Shown here one piece after another: positions 17,343-27,179 of a DNA stretch of 64,000 bases. The DNA lies in assembly GCA_038210135.1 (NCBI GenBank), contig JBBQWZ010000029.1, positions 20,260 to 84,259 on the forward strand, given 5' to 3'. This stretch comes from JBBQWZ01 sp038210135 (GTDB lineage: Bacteria > Acidobacteriota > Terriglobia > Bryobacterales > Bryobacteraceae). Positions within the stretch are counted from its first letter, which is position 1. Each line of letters starts with the position of its first letter. The notes under the pieces were generated by a model. It saw only the letters and a program-made list of their open reading frames with translations, made no database searches and was not told the DNA's origin. The position numbers and the translations under genes were made by a program.

Positions 17343-20252
17343 TTATTTTCGCGCCAGCTTGGTCTTTTCCATGGACTTCCGGATCCGCTTCTTTGTTGCG
17401 CCATCGGGCGACTCTTGGAGAGCGCACCGCCAAGCTTCGTCCGCTTCCGCGCGCCGGTCCGCGGCGTAATACGCTCGTGCCCCGAGATCGAGCAAGTCAG
17501 CATTTTTCGGTTGCCCTGCCAGTGCAGCTTGGGCCTGAACAATCGCCTCTGGAGCACGGCCCGCCTCGATATACAGCGCAGCCAGAGCAGCGCGGGCGGC
17601 GGGGTATTCCGGCCGTTCGGAGACGGCGGCCTCGTATTGGACGATCGCCTCCATCTGGTCCCCGGAGGCGGCGAGATGCCGCGCTAATACCAGCCGCGAA
17701 GCCAAGTCGTGCGGATCGCGGCCTACGTTCTCACGCAACAGGGCGGCCGCTTCCGCTGCACGCCGGGGAGCGGAATCGAGCAACAGGGCCAGATTGTAGC
17801 GCGCCGCCAGCAACCCCGCGTCCGCCGCGATGGCTCGCCGGTAATTCTGTTCTGCTTCGTCGCGCTTGCCGGTCGATGCGGCGAGGGATCCTAGAGCGTT
17901 CCACGCGGCCGCGTTGGCCGGCTCGATTTCGAGCGTTCGCCGGTACTGGCGCGCCGCCTCGCGGCCGCGGTTCATCTTTTGGAATAAGAGGCCAAGGTTA
18001 TAGGGCAGATATGCCGCGCCCGGCGCAAGCGCGATCGCCCCCTGGTAGGTGCTGACGGCCTCTCCGTAGGCACCCTTTTCGACTTGCGCCAGAGCCAGGT
18101 TGTGACGTGGATACGCCCACAGCGGCGCACGCTTCACAGCCTCGTGAAAGGCCGCGGCAGCGCGGTCGTAGCTCGCGCGCTCCAATGCCGCGATACCCAG
18201 TGCGTTATAGGCGTACGCGCCCTCCGGGTCCAGGCCCACCGCCTGCTCCAACAGCCCTTCTGCCCGCACATACTCTTTGTCGAATAACGCGACGCGACCC
18301 TCGCAGAAGATCCGCCGGCTTTCCAGATCCACAGCGTCCGGAGTTAACAACTGCGCCGCTTCGAAATACGCCAGGCCACGATAGAAATCGTCCCGGCGCT
18401 GAGGACTCGCCTCCCCCGCCAGATAAGTTAAGAGGACTTGCTGGCCGCGATCCTCGAGCGCGGTCCGCAGACGATTTGCCTCGGCCGCGTAGTCGGTCTG
18501 CTTCAACCGCGCGCGAAGCGCCTCGAGGTACAAGAACGCGCTTTCGGTATCGCCCGGAAGGATTCGGCCCTGTTCGATCGCGTCCGAAAACAGGCGCAGC
18601 AACTCGCCGGCGTCCTGATTCTGTAATCGACGGGCTTCCCGCGCCGGAGACTCAGGGCTCGAATTTTCAATGCGGGCCAGTCCCGATCGAGTCGCCACCT
18701 GCACTGGGCCTGTGTATTCGCCAACCGCGGCCGGCGCTCCGACGATGCGCGCGACAAACAGGGCTTCATCCGGGTCGCCCACCGCTTTTGGACTCTGCCG
18801 ATTGGCCGTCGCCGCCTTTACCTGTTCGGAGACATACTCGAAAAGTGCCTGGGTGCTTATCATTCCACCGCTATTTTGGCGGGCGTCTCCGTTGAGCGCA
18901 CGCATCAGGAAATAGCTGAACGCACCATGGCCGCCGCCGAAGTTAATCCCCTCAATCGCTACCTGATTCTTTTGTGCCGCCAGCATCCCGAACATCTCGA
19001 CGTCGGTGTTCGCGAGCGAACCCGCGGCGGCGTTGTTGATCAGGTCTGCTCGCGGAACCACTTGCCCGACGTGGCCGGCGTGACAGACGTCCACGTAGAG
19101 AATCAGACGTTTCACCAGGGGCAGTTCGCTTTCGAACAGTTTGCGAATGTCTTCCATCGGGATTCCGGTTTCGGCCAGATCCTCCGGGTCGCTATCCCAC
19201 GTAACAACGAACCCTCTATTGCGTCCCTTCACCGGAACCGCCGCGCCGTGCGAGGCGATGAACAGGATTACGGTATCGCCCACGCGCGCCTGCGCCTTCA
19301 AATGAGTCTCGATCGCGTTCCGGATCCCCTGGCGCGTCGCGTCTTTGTTCGTAAGTAGCTCGATATTTCGCGCCGGCACGCCGCCGCCGCGCTCGCTTTC
19401 GAGCAAGCCTGCAAAGTCAATCGCGTCCTTGTGAGCAAACTGAAGTGGAGCGATCCGCGCATCCCGAAACTCCGAAATACCGACCAGCAAGACCAGGGTC
19501 CGCTCCGCGGACGGGACTCTTTCCGGATCCGCCCGCACCACCGCTTCTCGTCCGGCTTTCTCCATCAGCGAATAAATTCGTTTGGGCAACCAAGTGGCGC
19601 CAGTCCAGATCTTGAATGCAATCCTGAGTTCCTCCGCCGACTCTGCGGACAGTCCCGCGCGCTCGAAAGCGGCGGCGCGCGCAAGCCGGCTCAGGGGATC
19701 GTCTGGATTGCCGCGAGCGATCTCGCCCGCCTGTGTTAGATCCGCTTCCAGGCGGGTTCTCTGTGTTGCCGGAATCCTGGCCAGACGCGCTTCACGGCTT
19801 CGTCCACCCAGTCCCGCGGCGGCTTCTTGCGCCAGAGCGGCGCCCGCGTGCTGTTGGCTGGTTGGTGTTCTTGCCAATGGCGGCAGAAAACAACCCGGCG
19901 CGGGCTGTTGAGCGGTCACTTTTCCCGAGCGAAGTTTCATGCTGCTGCGTTCAAACAGCGCGTCTGTCCCTGGCCCGAGTGTTTGCCGCGTATTGGAGGC
20001 GCAGGAGAGGATGATGGCTGCGGTTGTTCCGGTGCGCAAGAAATCTCCGGCGAAAACGACCTCTCCATCCCGCGCCGCCACGTCCAGTTCCGACCCGGCG
20101 CGCGTGAGCCGAGCTCCGCCGCCCGCGAGAATCAGCGCCTGTCCGATTTCCTGCTGGGCCATTCCCGCGCCGATGTGCGCGCAGGCAACCAGGACGATGG
20201 ATGCACGGTGCGAGTATTTCGCCCGGACGCGTCTCAACACGGTTCGAATCAT
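17343..20252 (-). CDS. FecR-like/caspase (peptidase C14)/TPR protein
   Basis: 969 aa. The N-terminal hydrophobic segment (about 18-31) suggests export or membrane anchoring. Residues ~37-115 look like a FecR-type beta domain (GDFLRTGTTAAIIL). The caspase-fold domain (~250-510) begins TLVLLVGISEF, with catalytic His in FIASHGAAV (H335) and Cys in YVDVCHAGH (C390). The C-terminal ~350 residues are TPR repeats (AYAYNALGIAALERASYDRA and similar). Such caspases cleave after basic or acidic residues; the substrate is unknown. Divergent from the TonB receptor (73 bp between starts) and followed by the NHL giant protein, so the three may be one surface system. An alternative start is M31. Confidence 0.85.
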   Translation of the reverse strand: MIRTVLRRVRAKYSHRASIVLVACAHIGAGMAQQEIGQALILAGGGARLTRAGSELDVAARDGEVVFAGDFLRTGTTAAIILSCASNTRQTLGPGTDALFERSSMKLRSGKVTAQQPAPGCFLPPLARTPTSQQHAGAALAQEAAAGLGGRSREARLARIPATQRTRLEADLTQAGEIARGNPDDPLSRLARAAAFERAGLSAESAEELRIAFKIWTGATWLPKRIYSLMEKAGREAVVRADPERVPSAERTLVLLVGISEFRDARIAPLQFAHKDAIDFAGLLESERGGGVPARNIELLTNKDATRQGIRNAIETHLKAQARVGDTVILFIASHGAAVPVKGRNRGFVVTWDSDPEDLAETGIPMEDIRKLFESELPLVKRLILYVDVCHAGHVGQVVPRADLINNAAAGSLANTDVEMFGMLAAQKNQVAIEGINFGGGHGAFSYFLMRALNGDARQNSGGMISTQALFEYVSEQVKAATANRQSPKAVGDPDEALFVARIVGAPAAVGEYTGPVQVATRSGLARIENSSPESPAREARRLQNQDAGELLRLFSDAIEQGRILPGDTESAFLYLEALRARLKQTDYAAEANRLRTALEDRGQQVLLTYLAGEASPQRRDDFYRGLAYFEAAQLLTPDAVDLESRRIFCEGRVALFDKEYVRAEGLLEQAVGLDPEGAYAYNALGIAALERASYDRAAAAFHEAVKRAPLWAYPRHNLALAQVEKGAYGEAVSTYQGAIALAPGAAYLPYNLGLLFQKMNRGREAARQYRRTLEIEPANAAAWNALGSLAASTGKRDEAEQNYRRAIAADAGLLAARYNLALLLDSAPRRAAEAAALLRENVGRDPHDLASRLVLARHLAASGDQMEAIVQYEAAVSERPEYPAARAALAALYIEAGRAPEAIVQAQAALAGQPKNADLLDLGARAYYAADRRAEADEAWRCALQESPDGATKKRIRKSMEKTKLARK

Positions 20253-20325
20253 AACAAAAAGAAGATTTATCCCAGCACGGCCGCCTGATTTTCGCGTGCT
20301 ACCATCCTACAGGACATTGACTGCA

Positions 20326-23300
20326 ATGACCCCGCTTCGCCTAGGCCCGACGATCGCGCTGGGCACAGCTTTGACGCTTTTCGTGTCCGGCGCCTTCGCC
20401 CAGACCACCCAAGGCGTCATCACCGGCCGCGTAGTCGATTCTGTTTCGGGCGCGTCGGTCGCCGGAGCTCGGGTCCGGTGTTTTCCGCCCGATGGATTCG
20501 CTCCCTCGGAAACCGTTACGGCATCTCCCGGATTTTTTCTCTTGCCGTTGCTCTCGCCGGGCCATTACCGGCTGCGCGTCGAAGCAACCGGCTATCAGCC
20601 CGCCGAAGTTCATCAAGTGGATCTCGCGGTGGCCGGGCGACTTGAGTTTGAATTGCGACTTCGGCCGCTGGCCGACATCTGGCAGTCGGGCCGGTTTCGC
20701 AGCGTGTTTCTTCCGCAAAGTGAGGCGATCCTCACATTTTATGGCCCTGATATCGACACCAGCCGGTCCGCTTCGTTTCAGCCTCCGCGCGCCGGACGAG
20801 GCGCACTCGAGAGCTCGATCTCGCAGGTCATCGACCCGCGCCAGATCAGGGATCTTCCGCTGGCGGGGCGGGACCTCTATACGTCGCTCATCCTTCAGCC
20901 CGGCGTCGTGGGCGGGACGGCCAACGCCCGGGGACTTGGACTCGCGATCTCCGGCCAGCGTCCCACCTCGTCTAACTTCCTGCTCGACGGCGTCGAGAGC
21001 AACAATTACCTCACCAGCGGACCGTTAACCAGTCCCGCGCCCGAGATGATCCAGGAGTATCGGATCTCAACCAACAACTTTTCCGCCGAATACGGTCGCA
21101 CGGCCGGTGTTCTCGCAAATGCCGTCACCCGCGCCGGGGGCAACCGTTGGTCCGGCCAGATCTGGTACTACGCCAAGAACACAGCACTCAACGCGAATGA
21201 CCTGCAACGGAATCGCCAGGCATTGGAACGCGCTCCGCTCCATGAGTCTCAGCCCGGCTTCCAGGTCGGCGGCCCGCTTCTGCGCGATCGCCTGTTCGTT
21301 TCGGGATCCGCCGAATGGCTGCGCAGCCGCGGATATGGCGACCCCGTGTCGATCACGCTTCCGTCGACGGAGTTTCTGAATCAGGTGGCCTCGCTAAGAA
21401 GCCGCAATCCCGCCGTAGCTGCCATCGCTGCTTTGCTCGATGCCCATCCATTCGCGGCGCCTTTGAGCAAAGAGCCGATCGCGGAGGTTCAGACTGCTTT
21501 GCCTAATTTCGCCGATCGCTGGCTTTCACTGGCGCGGATCGACTACTCGCCCGCTGGCGGCAGTCACCGCATCATGGGGCGGTTTTCGCACTCGCGACTC
21601 AACCGTCCTCAGTTCCTATGGTCTCCCTATCAAGGGCTCGATGCGCCGCTCGATCAGGAGATTTCGAGCCTGGCAGCTTCCATCACGACCCGGATTACCC
21701 CTTCGTTGACCAACGACGGAAGAGTCGGTTTCACCGCCGACTCAATTGGTTGGGATCGTCCCCACCCCGAAATCTCGAGGTTCCGTTCCGACGACGGAGC
21801 GCTGCTGCCGGGCAGCGAAGCCTTTTACTCGTATCGCAACCGCTCCCGCACGACGGAACTTGCCGATGGAATGATCTGGTCTCGCGGAGGCCACCTCGTC
21901 CAGTGGGGCGGCGGGGTCCTTCTGCGTCGGATTTCGGGATATTTGACTGCGGGCCGTGATGGCCAATATGGCTTCAACTCCGTCTTTGAATTTGCGCGAG
22001 GCGAACCCAACAGCTATACAGGCGCTTTCGACCGGGCAGTTCTTCCGCACTACAGCCAGCCGGATTACGCCCGCGAGTGGAGCCTGACGCAATTCCATCT
22101 GTACGCCCAGGACACCTTTCGCGCCACGCCCCGGCTTTCGCTGAACTACGGCGTGCGGTACGAAAACTTCGGTGCTCCGGCGGGGACCGGCGGCGCGCCG
22201 GATACCGTGTTCCAGGCCGGTTCCGGCCCTACCCTGGACGCGCAGGTCGCCGCGGGTTCGCTGCACTTTCAAAGCGCCGGACAAGGGCTGTACCGCGCGG
22301 ACAACCGTAACTGGGCGGCGAGGCTGGGCGCCTCCTACGACCTTACAGGCACGGGACGGCTGCTACTGCGCGGCGCTTGGGGCATCTTCTATGACCGGCC
22401 CTTCGAGAATCTATGGGCAAATGTGCGACTCAATGGCATTCGGGAGACTACCTTCACCGTCCCTCCAGGAGTCAGCGGATTCCTCGATGGACCGTCGCTC
22501 GCGCGCTACACAAATCCGGTGGCCCTGCGCGACCATCTGCTGCTTACCTGGATTGACCCCGGCCTCGCTTCACCGCGCGTGCAGAGCTTCTTTGGTGGGT
22601 TGCAGAGCCGGCTGACGGATTCTCTCTCTCTCGAAGGGAACGGGACGGGTTCCCAAGGCCGCCACTTGGTGACTTCCGACCGGCTCAATCGCGGTTCCGC
22701 CCAGATCGCGGCGCTTCCAGAGATTCAATATCGCGCGGGACAAGGCGCTTCGAGTTACGCCGCTTTGCAAATGCTCGCACGCTACCGGTCATCCATTATG
22801 CAGACGCAGGTCGCGTACACCTGGAGCCACAGTATCGACACCCAAAGCTCGCCGATCGCCGGCGACTTCTTTGATCTCAATCTTCTGAATCTCACCGGCG
22901 GGCAGGTTCGGCAACCCTATGCGTCATTTACGCTCGAGCAGCAGCCCAACCTCGATCGCGGCTCGAGTGATTTCGATCAGCGCCACAACGTCACCGTCTC
23001 GGCGATGGTTACGGCGCCTCGCGGACGCTCCCGCTGGAATTGGGCGACCGCCGGCTGGAGCGGATCGGCGCTCGCCAGCTTTCGCTCTGGATTTCCATTT
23101 TCGGTGTACTCCGAAAGTTCGGTGCTAGGCATCGCAAACCAGCGCGCGGACCTGCTCGACCCGCGCAATATCTTCCGTTCCGACGCCGCCGACGGTGGTC
23201 GCTGGCTGCTGAACCGGGCCGCCTTCGCGAGCCCAGCTTCCGGCGCCGGAACGCTGGGCCGCAACGCGCTCGGCGGTCCCGGCCTCTACAACATTGATGC

Positions 23301-23541
23301 GTCCATCAACCGTTCATTCCATTTGCGCGGATTTCGCGAGAGCGTCCGTTTCGTTCTGCGCGCGGATGCGTTCAACCTGCTGAATCATTCCAATCTGGGC
23401 GCTCCGGATCCATACCTCGGGTCGTCCACGTTCGGCTACGCGGCGTTCGGCCGAAAAGCCGCTGCGACCGGATTCGCCGGTCTCCTGCCACTGAACGAAA
23501 CCGCGCGCCAGGTTCAAGTGATGCTACGGCTGCAATGGTAA
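20326..23541 (+). CDS. Oar-like TonB-dependent receptor with carboxypeptidase-regulatory domain
   Basis: 1071 aa from ATG 20326, chosen because it begins a clean signal peptide (LGTALTLFVSGAFAQ); the frame is open further upstream but there it overlaps the caspase gene. Residues ~30-115 are a CarboxypepD_reg domain (GVITGRVVDSVSGASVAGAR). A plug region follows (RQIRDLPLAGRDLYTSLIL, NNFSAEYGRTAGVLANAV), then the outer-membrane beta-barrel ending in the aromatic-terminated strand QVQVMLRLQW. These receptors import large substrates or export proteins using TonB energy. Ligand unknown; no TonB/ExbBD in the window. Confidence 0.9.
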   Translation: MTPLRLGPTIALGTALTLFVSGAFAQTTQGVITGRVVDSVSGASVAGARVRCFPPDGFAPSETVTASPGFFLLPLLSPGHYRLRVEATGYQPAEVHQVDLAVAGRLEFELRLRPLADIWQSGRFRSVFLPQSEAILTFYGPDIDTSRSASFQPPRAGRGALESSISQVIDPRQIRDLPLAGRDLYTSLILQPGVVGGTANARGLGLAISGQRPTSSNFLLDGVESNNYLTSGPLTSPAPEMIQEYRISTNNFSAEYGRTAGVLANAVTRAGGNRWSGQIWYYAKNTALNANDLQRNRQALERAPLHESQPGFQVGGPLLRDRLFVSGSAEWLRSRGYGDPVSITLPSTEFLNQVASLRSRNPAVAAIAALLDAHPFAAPLSKEPIAEVQTALPNFADRWLSLARIDYSPAGGSHRIMGRFSHSRLNRPQFLWSPYQGLDAPLDQEISSLAASITTRITPSLTNDGRVGFTADSIGWDRPHPEISRFRSDDGALLPGSEAFYSYRNRSRTTELADGMIWSRGGHLVQWGGGVLLRRISGYLTAGRDGQYGFNSVFEFARGEPNSYTGAFDRAVLPHYSQPDYAREWSLTQFHLYAQDTFRATPRLSLNYGVRYENFGAPAGTGGAPDTVFQAGSGPTLDAQVAAGSLHFQSAGQGLYRADNRNWAARLGASYDLTGTGRLLLRGAWGIFYDRPFENLWANVRLNGIRETTFTVPPGVSGFLDGPSLARYTNPVALRDHLLLTWIDPGLASPRVQSFFGGLQSRLTDSLSLEGNGTGSQGRHLVTSDRLNRGSAQIAALPEIQYRAGQGASSYAALQMLARYRSSIMQTQVAYTWSHSIDTQSSPIAGDFFDLNLLNLTGGQVRQPYASFTLEQQPNLDRGSSDFDQRHNVTVSAMVTAPRGRSRWNWATAGWSGSALASFRSGFPFSVYSESSVLGIANQRADLLDPRNIFRSDAADGGRWLLNRAAFASPASGAGTLGRNALGGPGLYNIDASINRSFHLRGFRESVRFVLRADAFNLLNHSNLGAPDPYLGSSTFGYAAFGRKAAATGFAGLLPLNETARQVQVMLRLQW

Positions 23542-23586
23542 GGCGGTCCGGTTGGAGAAGAAATCGCGGCATGATAGCCTAACCGA

Positions 23587-23694
23587 GTGCATTCGGGGCC
23601 AACAGGAAGCAGCACGCTGCGAGATCAATTCGCCGTGCCTTTGTGCCTCGCTTTTGTCCTGAGCACGTTATTCGTTTTAGGCTGGTGGGTCTGA
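23587..23694 (+). CDS. Small single-helix membrane protein (tentative)
   Basis: A 35-aa frame from GTG 23587 ends at TGA 23692-23694, one base before the GTG of the next gene. It has a polar N-terminus (HSGPTGSSTLRDQ) and a single hydrophobic helix ending in tryptophans (FVLGWWV), as in a small bitopic membrane protein. The one-base spacing to the ligase-like gene suggests translational coupling. It could instead be a leader frame with no function. Confidence 0.4.
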   Translation: MHSGPTGSSTLRDQFAVPLCLAFVLSTLFVLGWWV

Positions 23695-23695
23695 C

Positions 23696-25549
23696 GTGCT
23701 TCGCGCTGCCATCCTAATCGTGGTGGGGGCGCTTCCGCTGGTGATTGCGCCGGGTTGGTTTCTGTATTTTGAGACCACGCCCAAGCTTGGCTTGCTCCTG
23801 GCGGGCCTGGCAGTTGCTTTGTGGAATGCAGAACAGCTAACACCCGGTTTCAGGATTCTCTGGCGTTCCCGATTTGGCAGGCTGTTTCTCCAAATTGCCG
23901 GCATCCAAGCCGTTTGGCTTTTCATCACATCCGTGCTTTCGCAGGACGCCGCCGTGTCATTCTTCGGTACCGGATGGCGGAGATTGGGCACGACGGAACA
24001 CGGGGCGATCCTTCTCTTCTGCGCGATAGTCGCCGCGTGGCTGGCGGAAGACGTGTCGAGGATTCGGAGTTTGCTCCGGGCCATCTGTATCGGCGGCATT
24101 GCGGTCAGCGCCTACGGAATCCTGCAGTATTTTGGCGTTGACCCGTTCCTCGATTCGCAATCCTATCGGGTGGCATACGACCATTTGTCGATTATCCGGC
24201 CTCCCAGCACGATCGGACATTCGCTCTATTTTGCGGGATTTCTTGTGGTCCTCATTTGCCTGTCCCTTGCGTTGTCCGTCATCGAGGCGTCTTCACGGTG
24301 GAGGCTGGTGGCTCTCTTTTCCATGGTCACCGCCAGCACGGCCCTGTTGTTGACTGGAACGCGGTCGGGTCTTCTGGGAGTGATCGCGGCGGTCGCCGTC
24401 GGTGCATGGGGAGCGCGTCCGAAGATTACTCAGCGTAGGGTTGCACTCGCGCTAGCAGGGTCCGCATGTTGCGGAGCGCTGTTTTGGACCCCGCCGGCCG
24501 CCCGGCTTCGAGACCGGCTGGTCCAGTGGTCGGACGACGCGAAGGGCGGCCCGCGCCTGCTGCTGTGGCGTGACACCTTCCGCATGGCTCTCGACCACCC
24601 ATGGCTGGGAACAGGCTCTGAGACGTTTGCGGGTCGCTTCCCGAAGTACCAGTCTGAGGAGCTTGCCCGAGCTTATCCCGACTACTATCACGAGTCGCCA
24701 CACAACATCCTCCTCGACTCGCTCACTTCCGCGGGGATGCCAGGAGTGATGCTCTTCCTTTTGCTGGTTGGGATCGGAGCCGCCAGCGCCGTGTGCTCGA
24801 GTCTCGATCGAAACCTGGCGGCGATCCTCGCGGCGGGATTCGCTGGAATATTCGTCTGCCAACAGTTTGCGCCCTTCGTGCTTTCGACGGCGCTGCTCTT
24901 TCACCTGCTGCTGGCGATTCTCGTCGCCGGTGCGGCGGTCGGCGGCGTCTGTCCAAGCACCCTCCCGGCCAACAAGCTTCTGTCCGCCGCGACACTCGCC
25001 GCGGCGATGTTTGCAGTCGTACTCGCGGCACGCATGATGCAATTGGACTGGTTGTGGGCTTCTTTGCAGCGTGATATTCGTTCCAACAATCTAGCGAAAG
25101 CTGTCGAGCGGTACCGCGGGATCGATCGAATGTTTCCGCCCGTTAGCGGACCGGACGTCTGGTATTCCAGAGCCCTGAATACCGCGTGTAAAGATATCCG
25201 GGACGAGCCGTTGCGCCGGAAAGCCTGGGAACAATCCGTGCAGGCTGCGATTCGCGCCACCCGGTTCTCAGAAGACCGGCAGAACGCTTTTTATAACCTG
25301 GCCGTCTTTCATGCGAGTGAAGGGCTTTCCCGCGACGCCGAAGAGGCGCTGCGGTCCGCAATCGCGCTGGCGCCGAATTGGTATAAGCCTCACTGGCTGC
25401 TAGCCGAAGTCCTACTTTCACAAGGCCACGCCATGGACGCTGATACGGAAGTAAAGCTCGGGCGACGGCTTGCCGGTGCGGCACACCCGGAAATCGAGGA
25501 AACTGGCAAGCGGGTCGATGCTGCGCTCCAGAGTTTCAGATTGAAATGA
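23696..25549 (+). CDS. O-antigen ligase/polymerase-like (Wzy_C) membrane protein with TPR tail
   Basis: 617 aa, GTG start. The N-terminal ~440 residues contain many membrane helices. The Wzy_C features are TALLLTGTRSGLLGVIA and the loop LGTGSETFAGRFPKYQSE with HESPHNILLDSLTSAGMPG, the pattern of O-antigen ligases, PglL-type oligosaccharyltransferases and polymerases. The C-terminal ~150 residues are soluble and TPR-like (AFYNLAVFHASEGLSRDAEE). It would transfer or polymerise lipid-linked glycans at the periplasmic face; whether onto lipid A, protein or polymer cannot be told. No sugar-synthesis genes are next to it within the island. Confidence 0.8.
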   Translation: MLRAAILIVVGALPLVIAPGWFLYFETTPKLGLLLAGLAVALWNAEQLTPGFRILWRSRFGRLFLQIAGIQAVWLFITSVLSQDAAVSFFGTGWRRLGTTEHGAILLFCAIVAAWLAEDVSRIRSLLRAICIGGIAVSAYGILQYFGVDPFLDSQSYRVAYDHLSIIRPPSTIGHSLYFAGFLVVLICLSLALSVIEASSRWRLVALFSMVTASTALLLTGTRSGLLGVIAAVAVGAWGARPKITQRRVALALAGSACCGALFWTPPAARLRDRLVQWSDDAKGGPRLLLWRDTFRMALDHPWLGTGSETFAGRFPKYQSEELARAYPDYYHESPHNILLDSLTSAGMPGVMLFLLLVGIGAASAVCSSLDRNLAAILAAGFAGIFVCQQFAPFVLSTALLFHLLLAILVAGAAVGGVCPSTLPANKLLSAATLAAAMFAVVLAARMMQLDWLWASLQRDIRSNNLAKAVERYRGIDRMFPPVSGPDVWYSRALNTACKDIRDEPLRRKAWEQSVQAAIRATRFSEDRQNAFYNLAVFHASEGLSRDAEEALRSAIALAPNWYKPHWLLAEVLLSQGHAMDADTEVKLGRRLAGAAHPEIEETGKRVDAALQSFRLK

Positions 25550-25775
25550 TCCGCGAACAGCAACGGCAGCAGAGGTTTTGTCGATCGGCTGTCTGTCTCT
25601 ATCCGTTCGTGCAAGTCTGCTCGACCTCTACTTATTCCTTAGTTCCAGACCGAAAAGGGGATTCGATTCAAGCCCAATCGCGATGATGGTCTGATTCGAC
25701 GCGGAGCGCCTAGGCAGCGGTAGAAGACTCGCACCGCCCTATCGACGGGAACATCGCATCGGGCGTCGTCGGCCG

Positions 25776-27179
25776 TCATTTCGCGACGGAGAAAGCAGAA
25801 ATCACGCGGCCCGCCGAATCCAGAATGTTGAGCAGTTGCAGATTATCAAAATAGCTGATTGCGCCGCCGCGATAAAGTAAGCGGGATTGCGGCGGCGCGG
25901 CGGGGAGCGGCGTTGTTGGCGGCTGTTCCCGCAGGACGATCGATCGATTCTCGAAAACGAACGCAAATGCATGTTCGTCAAAGAACAAGGTGGCGGGCTG
26001 TAGCGATCCCGGGACGGGTAATCGGATGGACGACTCCGGCCGATCAGACAGCATCCTGTCCGAGCGTGGCCGCGCCGCTTTTAGAACGGACACTTGGGCG
26101 GGAACGGGTCGAGTGAGGCGGGCCGCCGCGGAGGAGAGGGAGGAGTCCAGAGCGACGGCCGAATCCGCATAACGGCGGGCACCGGCCGGATCGTTGCGAG
26201 CCAGGGCAAGAGAGCCGAGATTCAGCAGCGCTGCCGGATATCCGGGTTTTCGCAGAAGTGCACCCTCGAAATGGGCTTGTGCCCTTCGGAGCCACTCCTC
26301 GTACTCGTCGAGATCCACCTCTCCGCGCGTGGGCTGGTCGAGAGTGGTCAGGCGGGTGTTCAAATCGATGAGCCAAGGCAGATCGTATTGAGGTCGCTGC
26401 AGTGATAATGCCGTGAGCGCCGCCGCGACTCCGGCGTTGTTGGCGACTTCGACGCCGGGGTAATCCTGCAAGATTGCTTCGAGACAGATGCTGGCTGCGC
26501 GAAACTCACCCGCTGCGAGGAAGAAATTCCCGGCACGAAACGCGGGGATCCATTTGCGCAAGCGATCCCGGGCGCCGGTGAGAATCGCTTTGCGGTCCGC
26601 GAGTGACGGGTAGCCGCGCAGATTCTCCCCCAATCCGTAGGCGCGGTAAATCGTTTCCATCGCGGCCGGGCCAAACGACGGTGTGTCGTAGCCGGCAAGG
26701 AAACCGAGGATTCCGCCAAAGTAGTCCGCTTCGGCTTCCATCTCGGCCATGCGTTCGGGAGACTGCCTTAGCGAAGCGCTGCCGGCGGCGGCGTCCAGGG
26801 CGGCAAACTGCGACGCGAAGTCGGCTCCCCATCCGTGATTGCGATAGTAATGAGACGCCTCGTGCCCCAGAACCTGCGCGAGGCAACTTTCCATCGACGG
26901 CTGTTTCCCGCAAAGGTCGATCAACTCCTGATCGACGAATACGGTGTTGCTTGGAGGATGAAACCAGGCGGCGGCCTTGGGTAGATGTTCGTTGCGTCGT
27001 TTTTCGGCGTCGAGAATACGGAGGGTAGGCTGAGGGCGGCTCTTTTCGGCGGCAGCTTCGAGGAGGTTACGCCACACCTCGCGGGTAGCGGCGACACGCT
27101 GCGCCGGCGCCGCGTGGAGCAGCCCTGCCGCTAGTAGAGCAATGTACGCTGCGGAATATCTTCTTTTGTGCCAAGCCAT
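25776..27179 (-). CDS. Exported M48-like HEXXH metalloprotease with TPR
   Basis: 467 aa with a signal peptide (AAYIALLAAGLLHAAPAQ). The zinc motif HEASH (H106-H110) and downstream EAEAD (E148 or E150 as third ligand) match the M48/BepA-like peptidase pattern. The middle carries a TPR-like helical repeat (YPAALLNLGSLALARNDPAG), again as in BepA-type outer-membrane quality-control proteases. The last ~100 residues are beta-rich and unassigned. Its first 49 bp overlap the end of the HtrA-like gene, so it is the third gene of the caspase operon. Convergent with the ligase-like gene. Confidence 0.8.
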   Translation of the reverse strand: MAWHKRRYSAAYIALLAAGLLHAAPAQRVAATREVWRNLLEAAAEKSRPQPTLRILDAEKRRNEHLPKAAAWFHPPSNTVFVDQELIDLCGKQPSMESCLAQVLGHEASHYYRNHGWGADFASQFAALDAAAGSASLRQSPERMAEMEAEADYFGGILGFLAGYDTPSFGPAAMETIYRAYGLGENLRGYPSLADRKAILTGARDRLRKWIPAFRAGNFFLAAGEFRAASICLEAILQDYPGVEVANNAGVAAALTALSLQRPQYDLPWLIDLNTRLTTLDQPTRGEVDLDEYEEWLRRAQAHFEGALLRKPGYPAALLNLGSLALARNDPAGARRYADSAVALDSSLSSAAARLTRPVPAQVSVLKAARPRSDRMLSDRPESSIRLPVPGSLQPATLFFDEHAFAFVFENRSIVLREQPPTTPLPAAPPQSRLLYRGGAISYFDNLQLLNILDSAGRVISAFSVAK

